Shown: one piece after another, positions 53,934 to 64,000 of the stretch | How positions within the stretch are numbered: position 1 is the stretch's first letter | Layout of the letters: each line of letters opens with the position of its first letter | NCBI RefSeq assembly: GCF_040054535.1 | Contig: NC_090778.1 | Span: 10,839,001 to 10,903,000 of the forward strand | Direction: 5' to 3' | DNA: 64,000 nt | Source of the DNA: Antennarius striatus | Lineage: Eukaryota > Chordata > Actinopteri > Lophiiformes > Antennariidae | The notes under the pieces: model-generated | Seen by the model: the letters and a program-made list of their open reading frames with translations, nothing else | Told to the model about the DNA's origin: nothing | Database searches by the model: none | Position numbers and translations under genes: made by a program

Positions 53934-54090
53934 TGTCTGTCTGTCGCTCTGTCTGTTTCTCTGTCTGTTTCTCTGTCTGTGGCTCTGTGGTGTACCGGCG
54001 TCGTGCCTGGAGTATACCCTGTCAGCTTGGATAGGCTCCAGCAACCCCGCGACACCGGAAGAAGCTGTTATTGAAGATGGATGAATGAAT
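53707..54090 (+). mobile_element. SINE with internal (GT)n, between the divergent genes
   Basis: CAGCGGTGCAGTGGGTAGTG head, TGGATAGGCTCCAGCAACCC body and GATGGATGAATGAAT tail, same family as 38,955-39,315. Box B is deleted. A GT repeat (53,885-53,932) followed by a GTCT run has grown inside it. Confidence 0.75.
53885..53932. repeat. (GT)24 microsatellite in SINE
   Basis: Pure GT repeat expanded from the GTGTGAGTGTG stretch of the SINE consensus and followed by CTGT repeats. Long apparent frames here (runs of Cys-Val or Thr-His) are artefacts. Confidence 0.95.
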
Positions 54091-54229
54091 CCGGTTTCTT
54101 CTCCAAAAAAAATCTACTTTATTTGAAACTTTTAACCAAGTTATACTATCACTATGACGGTAAAACAACGGGCCACAAGAGGGCGCTACCGACATTCATA
54201 AATCCTTGTTTAGTGACGCAACGTTCGGT

Positions 54230-54357
54230 CAATATAAACGTCACTTCCGGGACCAGAACGGGTGATCTGCAGACGCTTGGATGCTGAAACGCTTTAAAAC
54301 CGTGACGATTCTGTTGTGATGGCTTGAAAAAAACAAACAAAACACCTTCATTAAGTG
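54230..54357 (+). promoter_or_regulatory. ascc2: ascc2 promoter and non-coding exon 1 (inferred)
   Basis: ACGTCACTTCCGGG at 54,238-54,251 combines a CRE half-site with an ETS core, typical of housekeeping promoters. A possible donor (AAGTG|GTGAGA) lies at about 54,358 and the matching acceptor ends at 55,069, just before the coding exon. No TATA box. Confidence 0.55.
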
Positions 54358-54550
54358 GTGAGAAGAACTGAGTAATGTCTTCATGTGTACCTGTTTTGTA
54401 CAGGTGACATAAGGCCGGTTATTAACACACTAACTAGCTTGTTAGCCGCGTTATAATCTGTCCGTCTCAGTTCACTGACGAGCTGTCAGCTGTGCGAACT
54501 TGGGGAAATTGTAGGTAACTATTAGATAGCAGCTTATCTCAGACTGTTGT

Positions 54551-54575
54551 TTTTTTTTTTGGGGGGGGGGGGGGG
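54551..54575 (+). repeat. T10-G15 homopolymer junction
   Basis: Ten T directly followed by fifteen G, in presumed ascc2 intron 1. Prone to assembly error. Confidence 0.9.
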
Positions 54576-55080
54576 CTGAGCTAAAGTAATATATGGAGCT
54601 GTAACGTTAGTGAATTACAAATTACAACATTATTACCAATTGAAACTAGTAATTATCGTTGATTCATACAAACTAGCATACATAGCTAGCTTTGCGTGCT
54701 GTGCAGAGGGGAGGTTGTCCACTAGCTGGAGGCTTGGATCCAACTCTGAATAATAATGCGCCGATGTTGTTTACTGAGCTGTAAATAAAGGCTGTAAATT
54801 TAGAGCGAACTCTGAACAGTATCCTATTGTATTAATGCCACATTTATACAACAGCATTGTTTACAGCAGAGCATGACGGGAAAGGTGAAGGCTAAGCTTG
54901 TAAAATGAAATAAACTCTATAACCTGTTCAGCCTTTTATGTGTGTAACTATTAATGTTGGGTTATATGTCCCTGATAAGAGATAACATATTAACAGAATA
55001 ATTAATATACAAGAGTAAAACGAAATTTGAATTTCTGTTAACTTGAAAATTTGGTACAAGGATCTTCAGAAGGAGAAGCA

Positions 55081-56121
55081 ATGGCGTGTGCCCGGGTGCC
55101 ATTGGACGAGCAACAGGTGACAGAGGCAGACCCACAAGGAAAGGAACGTACACTGCCTGCATTGGTGAGACAAACGATTCAGTTGTACCCAAATCACTTT
55201 CAAACAGCAGTCAGTGGTACTCCATGGACAATCAGACGTTTAATCAGAAACAGAATCTGGTGTCTTTGTTAACAACAGCACCCAGCCAGGAAAGAGGAAC
55301 GCTTTTTTGTGCCTTACAAGCCCCCACCTGAAGACAGCTCTCCCGCTGATGTGGAGGAGTTCTTAGAACATGCCAAATTCATCACAGAGGACCTGGAGTG
55401 GCTGCTTTCACTGCCACATGACAAGTTCTGGTGCCAGGTGAGGAACTGTTAACAAAAGTACCTCTCTTAGACTCAGACCTCTTAATGTATGATTAACCAC
55501 AAAGATATACATCAGTTAAAATGTAAATCCAGCATATCATAATTAATGGCTGCTAGGATTTTTCTGTTTTTTTCACATGAACTTCCTCTCCCTCCACGCT
55601 GGTTTGGTCTGTTTTCTTCATCAGGCGGTTTTTGATGAGTCTCTACACAGATGCCTTGATTCATACCTGCATCATGCTCCCCGCAGCCTCGACCTTGCTG
55701 CCCTGCCCTCCTCTCCAGCAGTGACTGATATGCAGCGCTCCATTCACAGGGCAGTTTTCTTTATCTTCGTCAGGATGGCTACACACAAAGAATCCAAGGT
55801 AGTAGCAGCACCTTTATATGAACCCCAGACAATGAATTTGTGCACTCATCTGTCCAAATACCTGTTATACTTTTGATAAATTTACTGCATAGAGGAGTGA
55901 CATCATATATGTAACCTGTTGTCTTGTGCTTCTATTTTGCAGGAGCACTTCATCACCCCGGCTGTGTTTGGAGAAATAATCTATAACAACTTCCTGTTTG
56001 ACATTCCCAAAATTTTGGATCTATGTGTGCTTTTTGGAAAGGGAAACAGCCAGCTGCTGCATAAGATGATCGGTAAATTGCATGTTAGGAGGTTGTTTAA
56101 GTCATTGCAAAGTAATTTTTA

Positions 56122-56154
<33 letters not shown>

Positions 56155-59100
56155 CATAGATGTTTTTGTTTGTTACTCTTTATCTACAGTATAAATAATA
56201 TCTTCAATAATATTTTTTCAGAGAACATATTTACACAGCAACCATCATACTACAGTGACCTTATGGAGGCGGTGCCCACTGTGTTAGAGGTAAGACTTAA
56301 AAGACAGATTAAGTATATTTATTATCTGTATGGAAAGTATAATAAATAAATAATAATAGAGAAGTGGTTCAAAAATAATTCTAATAATAATAGTCGTGGA
56401 TTTTTGTGTTTAGTAGGGCATCAAAATGAGTTCATGACACAACAGACAAAAAATAACACTCTGATTACAAGATATTGTAAATGTCTCATCTGTGAGAATG
56501 CAAATAATTCTTTATCGCCCTCAGGTGTTTGACACCATCCTGAATAAGTGTGGCCTTGACTTTGAAGGAGCCACCGCCGCTGAGCCGATGAAGCTGAGCG
56601 CAAACAAACCCACACCAATGACAATGAAGGAACAGGTCAGACAGACACACATCTGCTCATCATTACGTCATTTGAGTGACAATAAAATTATGGTTGATTA
56701 AAATTGGACCTAATACTCTGAATACTCAGTGAAGTGATTTTCTTGTTGTGTCAAGAATGCTTAGTGGAATGTGTTTTCTTCTATTTTACAGGAGTTTGTA
56801 GATCTTATTCTGTATCTCTGTGACTCAACCACCACCATCCATACTTTCTTGGATATCTTCCCTGCTGGCTGCCCCAGCTTTCATGAGCATGGCTTCCTCA
56901 GCAGGTAGACAGATGACCTAGACTGGTATTACCTGTGCTTACATCGAGCCACGTATTCTCAAAAATGTCGCGATCATTTTGTTTTTCCTCCTTTCAGACT
57001 CGCCTCATTTTATGAAACTGCTGTGCCTGACCTCGAGAAAGCATTGAGGAAAAGAAACTTTGATAATAAAAGGTGAATCAATGCTGCATCTATTATTTTC
57101 TAAAAAAGGCAAACATAAGTGCAAAAGGCGAAAAATGAGAACCACTTTCTGAAGAAAAAAACCCTGTTCTTTAGTCTTCAGCAGGACTTGTGGAAGAGGC
57201 TGTCACACTCCTGTCGCAAGATGGTGGAGACGGCTCACCTGCTGCTGCATCACAGATGCTTACAGCCAATTCTGGAGGGGTGAGATGTCCTGTATCTCAA
57301 TATGTGTCAGCAAGATTAACATTGAAGTGTTTTAATGCTGTTTGATATTTGTCATCTTGCAGTGGGGAAAACATGCAAACAGATGCAGAGGAGCTCCTTC
57401 AACTTTACACATCTTTTTTAACTGAGAAAAGGTAGCTATTTATAGTCGGGGTATTCAACGCTCTTTTGTTACTATAAAAACGTGTGTTCTGTTTGTTTGT
57501 TTGTTTGTTTAGGTTCTTGTCAGACTTCGATGAGCTGTTCCCTGTTGTAGATGACATCAGCCTCCTGCAGCAGGCCCTCCCCATCATGTATCCTTATTAG
57601 CTTGAAAGCAAAAAACAGTACAAATGGGCTCTTGAGATAGCATCCTGTTTCGTGTCCTACATAAAAAATTCCATCATAGCAAATCAAGACAAAACTGTTG
57701 GCCTGTATTTCATAAACACAAAAATGACATATAGGTTAGAGTGTCTTCTTAAAGATAAGAGGTACACTGTACCCAGTCCACTGCTGGCACCAGTTGACAC
57801 ATTTCCATCTCAATCCTTAATCACCCTAACCTGCTGCATGTCTTTTCCATCTTGATCCCTCCATCTGGCCAACCTTTAGAGATCTTTCTCTCCTTGTAAA
57901 GTGTTACCTAATGGTTGATTAATTCATCACAAAATAATAATCAGCTGATAAAACAATACTGTAACTGGAAATCAGAGCTATAAGTCATTAGTGTCTCTGC
58001 CTTTGACAGCCAGCTGTCATGGACAGACATCCAACATGAAGAGACATCTCAAAGCTTCACTGCTGCATTCAGGGGTTTCATTCCTTTACTGTCTGCTTCT
58101 CTCAGCGATGAGACCCGAACATCCTACTTGCTCCAGGGGGTGGAGAGTGCCTGGGATAGCGTCGGGCGACGGAGACCACAGAACCAGATTCAGCACCAGG
58201 TCCCCTCAGCCTCTAACTATCAGGGTGGAGGAGTCGGCGCTGCTGCTTTCACAGATGGCTTCAAAGTTCAGGATGACCAAGAGACAGAAGGAGGAGATGA
58301 CCTGAGGGGAGCAGCGGCCATCTTGGATCTCCCCCAAAAAGGACACAATGTGAGTAATCATATTATTATAAGATATCTTATCATGACCTGTTAATCACCA
58401 CTGGTTACACAAATAGTTTCAGATGTCATGTGCTTGTTTACTGAAGAATTATCATGATGGATGGATATATTGTCATTTATGTGTTACAGTTTCCTGTAGC
58501 ACATGTGAACTTCCACAGATGAACAAAAGTATCAAAAACCAGCGTGTCCAAAATTTGCTCTACTTGCCAATCATGGCTGATGGTTGTATTTCATATGGCC
58601 CATGCGTTTTGTCTAAAAATGTGTTATATTTGGCCTGATATACAGCACACAAATTGAGCATGCAGTTGCTTTTATCAACTCATGAGGGCAGAATCGTGTC
58701 ACACGTCTGTCCACTGCCGTAAACCATCAGAGAAAAAGACTGAATATTGGACCAATTACAGCCTATGCCTTGTGAAATTTGCTGATAGTTCAACTGTAAG
58801 GAATACTTCAAGTAGAAAATGGGATGTTGGCATCGAAGACCGTGATTTCAAGGAAAGGTGAAAATTGCGATATTTTTTCACTGAAAGCAGACGTAAATGC
58901 CTGGTTTGCCTCGAGAATGTTTCCTTGTTAGTACGAATACAAGAAGATGGATGAATGAATGCATCAGTCTTCCTGTATGACCACAAACATCTCGTCTATA
59001 GCCGCTTCTCCACCTCGTGGGTCACGTGTCTGCTGGAGGCTATCACAGCTGGCTGTGGGTGAGAGTCGGGGTACAACCCGGATGAGATGCCAGCTCATTG

Positions 59101-62100
59101 TGGGGCCACACGAAAGAAAAACAATTATTCATACGCACACTCAAACCTACAGACTATTTGGTGTGATAGGTTCACCTAAGCTGCATGGTTTTGGAGGTGA
59201 CTGATCATTCGGCCAGTATTTCCATGTCTGTTAATATGTTGATGGGCCTAATAGAAAATGAGCAAAGCTGTGAACAGCCTTTGTTGTGCTAGCTGTCACA
59301 GATCAGAGTACAGTACTTCACATCAACTAGTTACACCCGAATGACATTCAACACAAAAATGGGCAACGTAAAATGCAAAAGGAGTTTTTTAAAATATCAG
59401 GATAGTTATACAAAGCCGAACACAGCAATAAAACCGAACATCAAACACACACCTCCGGATCAAACTGAGAAATGCCAGGGATTTTTTAAAAAAGTTGTGT
59501 GATTTTATTTTTTTATTTTTTTGCTGTAGTAGTTTTAGTTGCTGGGGACTGAATGTAGCAAAGAAAATGACTGAGTAGGACCACTTTGGGTGCTGGGTCA
59601 TAGATCAATGAAGTTAGTTTGTGTGGTAATGGATGATAAAATTCATAACGAAAGAGCAGGCCTGACTTTGATGTTGTTATTTTAGGGTGCAGTGTGCTCA
59701 GTGAGCGGGGCTGCGCTGGAATCTCTGCTGTCATGTATCAAGGACCTGCTGCCTGATTTGGGTGAAGGTTTTCTGCTGGCCTGCCTGCAGGAGTACGACT
59801 ACAACTCTGAGCTGGTCATCAACAACATCCTCGAGGACCGTTTGGCCCCCAGCCTGAACAAACTAGACCGAGCTATGCCGAGGTAATTCCAAATACAGGA
59901 CCACTTTTTTCGTATAAAGGCAACATTTTCTACCATGTAGGTTACATTCCTGGCATTCTCGGGCACTGTCTGTTGAAAAACGTTTTTGTTTCATGACCTG
60001 TAAATATTTCTAAAAGATTTGTAACAATTTGCAGAATCATTTGCATATTTCTCAAAAAGCAATAAACACATTTACATCTTTCAGTTTATATTGATATCCT
60101 GCTTAGGATTTGAATATTTTGGATGTTAATAAACCAAAAAGGCTGTAAAAATGCTTATTTATCTTTATAAATAACCACAGATTATTTGAGTCACAATCAA
60201 ATGTGTTTAATATAGAATGAAATATTAATCAAGACATTTCACATCAATATTAAAGGAGAAAATCAGCACATTCTTTAGAATCTCTGATAAATAATTGATC
60301 AAAAGTATTTTTAACTTGTGGAATCGTATAAATCCTTAATTTATTGTTCATCAGAGCATTTTGAAGCAAATGGAGTTTTGGCTTATGAGGTTAGCATTCG
60401 GTTTATGCTTTATGTCATTCTGTTCCTGTTGTGTCCTTTCAGGCCAGTGAAAGAGGAGCTTCCAGATGTGATGAACACCAGATCCAACGTGTTTGATGAT
60501 GACGAGTTTGACGTCTTTCGGAGGGACCAGGTGGACATGTCCCGCATCTGGAAGGGCAGGAGGTGAGAAAGCCGGGATACACTTATTGATCAGATGTTTT
60601 AAAGTTCAGGACTCGTTTTTCTTAATGGAAGATTTAATAATGGTAATAAAAAAACCTGGTGACAAGACTGACTCTTTATCTCATTGATATCTGTGTACAG
60701 TACATTAAAACCCAGGAAAGGTGCCGACTTGATGAAATTATTTATCTGAAAATGTGTTACTTTTGTCCTCATTCAGGAAAGGTGAGAATGTTCGAGAGAT
60801 GCTGAATGACAAGCAGCACGTCGCAGAGCAGAGAGCTCGTTACCAGACCTATGAGACGGTGGTGGATGAGGTTGTCATTGAACCGGGTGAGAATGGAGCT
60901 ACCTACAGCCTGGACGACTACGATGACGAGTACGACGACACCTACGACATGAACCAAGTGGGCGCAAATGACCTAGATGGAGACAGTCTGTTGAACAGAA
61001 GGTGAATCAGACACTTACAGAAGCAGAACTTGAAAAAAGCTTTTCATATGTCAGTAAATGGTTTTAATGTCATTTGCTATTTTCTTGCAGACCTTTCACA
61101 ATCCCACAGGTACTCAAACAAACAAACAGAAGGGGGGATGATGAAAAGGATGACGATGAAGGGGAGGAAGAAACATTACCGGTACTTAAAACCATTCAAA
61201 CAGCAGATTCAGCATTTAAGAAGGAAGATAGTTTTGACCCTAAGCTCAGTGATGGGGTTTTAATCCTAAACATGAACTTGATTTTTCTGTATTTAAACAG
61301 TTTTGGAGTCCATTCTTACAGTATCCTATTTATTTAATTTAAATAAAAGCTATTGACATCACAGAGAAACAAAGCACTGGACAGAAAGTGATACATTGTA
61401 CATGTTATATACAGTACATGTTGACTACCTTCAGTGATTGTCTGAGACCTAATGGATGAGACTCATTTTGAACTTGTAATTGTTTTAATAATCAGCAATT
61501 ATTGAACATTTCTTAAAACTTAAAAAGATTTCTTGATAATCTGTGATCTACAGCCACAAATAAGTGCATGCTTCTCCAAAAGTAATGCATTACAATGGTA
61601 TCTTCTGGCCCTGTTACAAGCGAAGCACTGTTCTTCCAAATAAATTTTAGTCCAGCATTTGTTTGTCAAACAGTGCCTGATTAATTCTTGAAATGAAACG
61701 CCTTCCTTATAACTTTTCAACAATGTACTGACACTTTAATCCATTTGTATTCAGATCAACGTGAACAGGGACCAGTTTGTGCAGGATCCGGCTCTGCTGA
61801 GGGAGAGGGCTGAAGCTAGAAGAGCTGCCATGCAACAAAGGAAAGGGTAAATAATCTATTTCTCACTCTGAACAGCTTCTTTCTCTTCTAAAGATTCTTC
61901 ATAAAAATAAAATACTGTGTTGTTTTCTTTCCCTTTTCTCAGTCCAAAAATAACTTTTTTTGCATCTATGATTTCCATATATCATGTATTTAGTCTGAGA
62001 CAATGTAATATACGGTGCAGATGAAAACAAATTTGGATTGGTCTCAGCAAGGTTTAAACAGAATGTGTTTTGTATGAACATACACATGCTTATCAAAAAT

Positions 62101-62353
62101 GAATTGGTGACAAAGCACAGGTAGAATGTTCACCTGCTGGCTCCTGATGCTCCTGTTGACGTCCCTTCATTCTTCTTCCAGTTTTCGACCCGAGCATCCC
62201 AGCAACGTGGCGGGCAAACCCAAAGGCCAAGGGCAAACCCTGGAAACAATGCTGGACCGACGCAAAAAAGAGGCCAACAAGAGCCGCGTGTCAAACCACA
62301 ACCGCCGAACGATGGCTGACCGCAAGAGGAACAAAGGCATGATACCTTCCTGA
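55081..62353 (+). CDS. ascc2: ascc2, CUE-domain subunit of the ASC-1 complex, complete
   Basis: Eighteen coding exons: 55081-55164, 55279-55437, 55625-55798, 55943-56072, 56222-56289, 56525-56635, 56792-56904, 56998-57072, 57175-57279, 57363-57431, 57513-57587, 58106-58349, 59686-59882, 60443-60562, 60777-61001, 61091-61181, 61755-61846, 62182-62353. The sum is 767 residues; human has 757. The N-terminal ASCC3-binding part is highly conserved (NNFLFDIPKILDLCVLFGKG). The CUE domain, about residues 475-520 in the 59,686 exon, shows LPDLGEGF and the VINNILED end. An acidic stretch (YDDEYDDTYDMNQVGAND) follows, and the basic tail ends NHNRRTMADRKRNKGMIPS. ASCC2 binds K63-linked ubiquitin and recruits the ASCC3 helicase for alkylation repair and for splitting stalled ribosomes. 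Only the donor at 61,182 (GTACTT) is weak. Confidence 0.96.
56124..56153. repeat. (TG)15 microsatellite
   Basis: Short dinucleotide repeat in an ascc2 intron, 68 bases upstream of an exon start. Confidence 0.9.
58985..59205. repeat. Dispersed fish repeat in an ascc2 intron
   Basis: CTGCTGGAGGCTATCACAGC, GGTGAGAGTCGGGGTACAAC, CCAGCTCATTGTGGGGCCAC and CATGGTTTTGGAGGTGAC match the family seen at 8,340-8,495. A GATGGATGAATGAATG tail lies just before it at about 58,947. Confidence 0.6.
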
Positions 62354-63365
62354 CCCGTTGGGTGGTGCCGTGCTTCCCGAACGCAAGGCGCTGACGGGAC
62401 TGATAGGAGGGAGGGATGACAAGAAGACAGCAGAGTGTGAGTGAAGAGAAAGAAGAAAGGGGCCAGCTGTCTGTCCTGTAACCCGTAACTTCTAACATCA
62501 TTCTGAATTATGAAGGTGTAAAGAATTGAAGAGTTCCACAGTTCTGTTTGTCAAGGCCACATGTTTGCCTTCTGTCATCAGACTTTGCCAAACATCTTGT
62601 CAAATGCTGTTGAGAATGAACAGCTGTTTTACTTCATGAGCACAGGAGACGTTCATCTCGTCACCCAAATGATTTTATTTTTTAGCTCCATAAAAACCAA
62701 AGCCAGAGACTGAGGACAAGAATAAGATTTTTATTTTTGCCAAGTAACAAAATGGTGTATAAAGATCCAGAGCTACTGATCTTTGACATCATCATAATGA
62801 GGAAACAGGAATAAAATAAAGTGACATCCAGAATTTTACAGAGACTGAGCTTCCCTCTATTGCTGGAAGAACAACTGCTGACATAGTGATCAAGTGTGGA
62901 CATCAGTGGAAGACTGTCCTTTATCAGAAACTAGTGTGCAGACTGCTTGCATGGTGCATTCATGTGCAGGCATTCAGTGTCATCACCGTGCTCACACCAG
63001 TTTCTCAGTCTTCTTAAAAAGGTCGAGAGGAATAAAACAACTATGACCATCTCATAATAATGCTGCTGTGTCTGGAAGCAAGTGCACAGAGAGGCCTTTT
63101 GGTCTTTCAGTATGGCTCCAGGAAGTTCTATTTGTTTTCATGCACATTGTTTTCTTCAAAGGCAAAAGATCTACTAGAGCATTTTGAAACAAAACGCACG
63201 TTTTCACATTTGACAGTAAAGAAAAGGCAAAAAATAAATGAGGTTTTAACATTCTTCGGGTAAAAGCCTGAGTCTATGATTTGACTGACTTTAGTTTCAT
63301 ATTATTAAGTGGAGATGCTTGTATGTACGTCTGCACTGCTTGGATTCAAAATTTGAATAAAATTA
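62354..63365 (+). other. ascc2: ascc2 3' UTR and polyadenylation signals
   Basis: AATAAA signals at 62,810-62,820 (two overlapping) and 63,356-63,361 are candidates for the end of the transcript. No coding signal seen. Confidence 0.5.
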
Positions 63366-64000
63366 TTTTCATCAGTGTTGAGAATTATTTTCACCTAATG
63401 TTGGGACACATTGGCTATAAAAATACTGACCGAAACAGACCCTAGGAGGTTGTCCGTCTACAGGGAGAACCTGGGACCTACGCCCTTCAACTACTACCCA
63501 CCATTTTATTCATTATTGAGTCTTGTTATGTTATTAGGTTTGGACAGTTTGACTAGCTGTTTGTCCATTTTCAGTCTTAATACAAAGATGACCTAATTTA
63601 TCCCTGGCTGGTGGTTTGCGTTCTACCACACAAACATGAGAATGGTATCGTTTTCTTGCAACCCAAATAAGATTGTAATCAATTGTGCTTCGATACAATA
63701 ATATAAGAGCAGGAAGTAAGTCGAAGTATAAAGACGTGTTTTATCACAGGATGTGGAATTAGCTGACATAAATAAATTCTTGTTTTATATGAAACTAATA
63801 TAACTGATTTCGACTTCACAGAGCTATAAGGAAGAACATAAAAACAATCAAAGGACAATCATTCAACTGTGCTCTCAAGTATAATTTTTGAGTTTTTCTG
63901 TGATATAATTTTCTTTCACTCTTCATTATTACTGTAAGGCCAAGCGTAAACACTCCACAGCTGATAACGACCAATGCAGCTAAATCTGGACCACAAGTAC
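63366..64000. other. Right-end spacer, nothing recognised
   Basis: AT-rich, no recognisable gene or repeat. Confidence 0.5.

Noticed and set aside
53825-54084. Several overlapping open frames with Thr-His and Val-Cys runs
   Set aside because: Created by the GT/GTCT repeats in the SINE.

Overview
This window comes from a vertebrate nuclear genome, almost certainly a ray-finned (teleost) fish. The genes are split into many short exons with GT-AG introns, their conceptual products align closely with vertebrate orthologues, and the spaces between them hold fish-type LINE, RTE and SINE relics, TA-flanked DNA transposon remnants and long CA/GT microsatellites. Orthologue names rest on protein similarity recalled from memory; no database search was possible.

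Layout. (1) 1-11,830, minus strand: 5' two-thirds of ppil2, a U-box plus cyclophilin-type spliceosomal protein. Twelve exons are visible; most of the PPIase domain lies beyond the left edge. (2) 12,525-18,600, minus strand: complete stambp (AMSH), a K63-specific JAMM deubiquitinase, with a probable non-coding first exon and promoter near 18,430-18,600. A decayed copy of that promoter/exon lies 0.9 kb upstream. (3) 19,597-19,668: tRNA-Pro(UGG). (4) 19,985-22,625: a broken LINE. (5) 23,050-49,680, plus strand: slc39a14 (ZIP14), a zinc/iron/manganese transporter, with candidate alternative first exons in a 10-kb 5' region and a pair of equal-length, mutually exclusive exons (4A/4B). (6) 50,000-52,500: repeat-rich intergenic stretch with a nested foldback element. 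(7) 52,509-53,351, minus strand: a three-exon gene for a 206-residue lysine-rich coiled-coil protein that I do not recognise. (8) 54,240-63,360, plus strand: complete ascc2, a CUE-domain ubiquitin-binding subunit of the ASCC complex, 18 coding exons.

The genes do not form an operon-like unit. Two of them (stambp, ascc2) act on K63-linked ubiquitin and ppil2 carries a U-box, but in human these genes are on separate chromosomes or far apart, so this looks like coincidental neighbourhood.

I found no new multi-gene system. The best leads are at the level of gene architecture: an in-frame TATA-driven alternative first exon for ZIP14, a long GT repeat between the ZIP14 mutually exclusive exons, a GC-AG intron in ppil2, a duplicated stambp promoter/exon, perfect palindromes at 44.04 and 51.3 kb, and transposon-on-transposon insertions at 42.4-43.6 and 51.0-51.4 kb.
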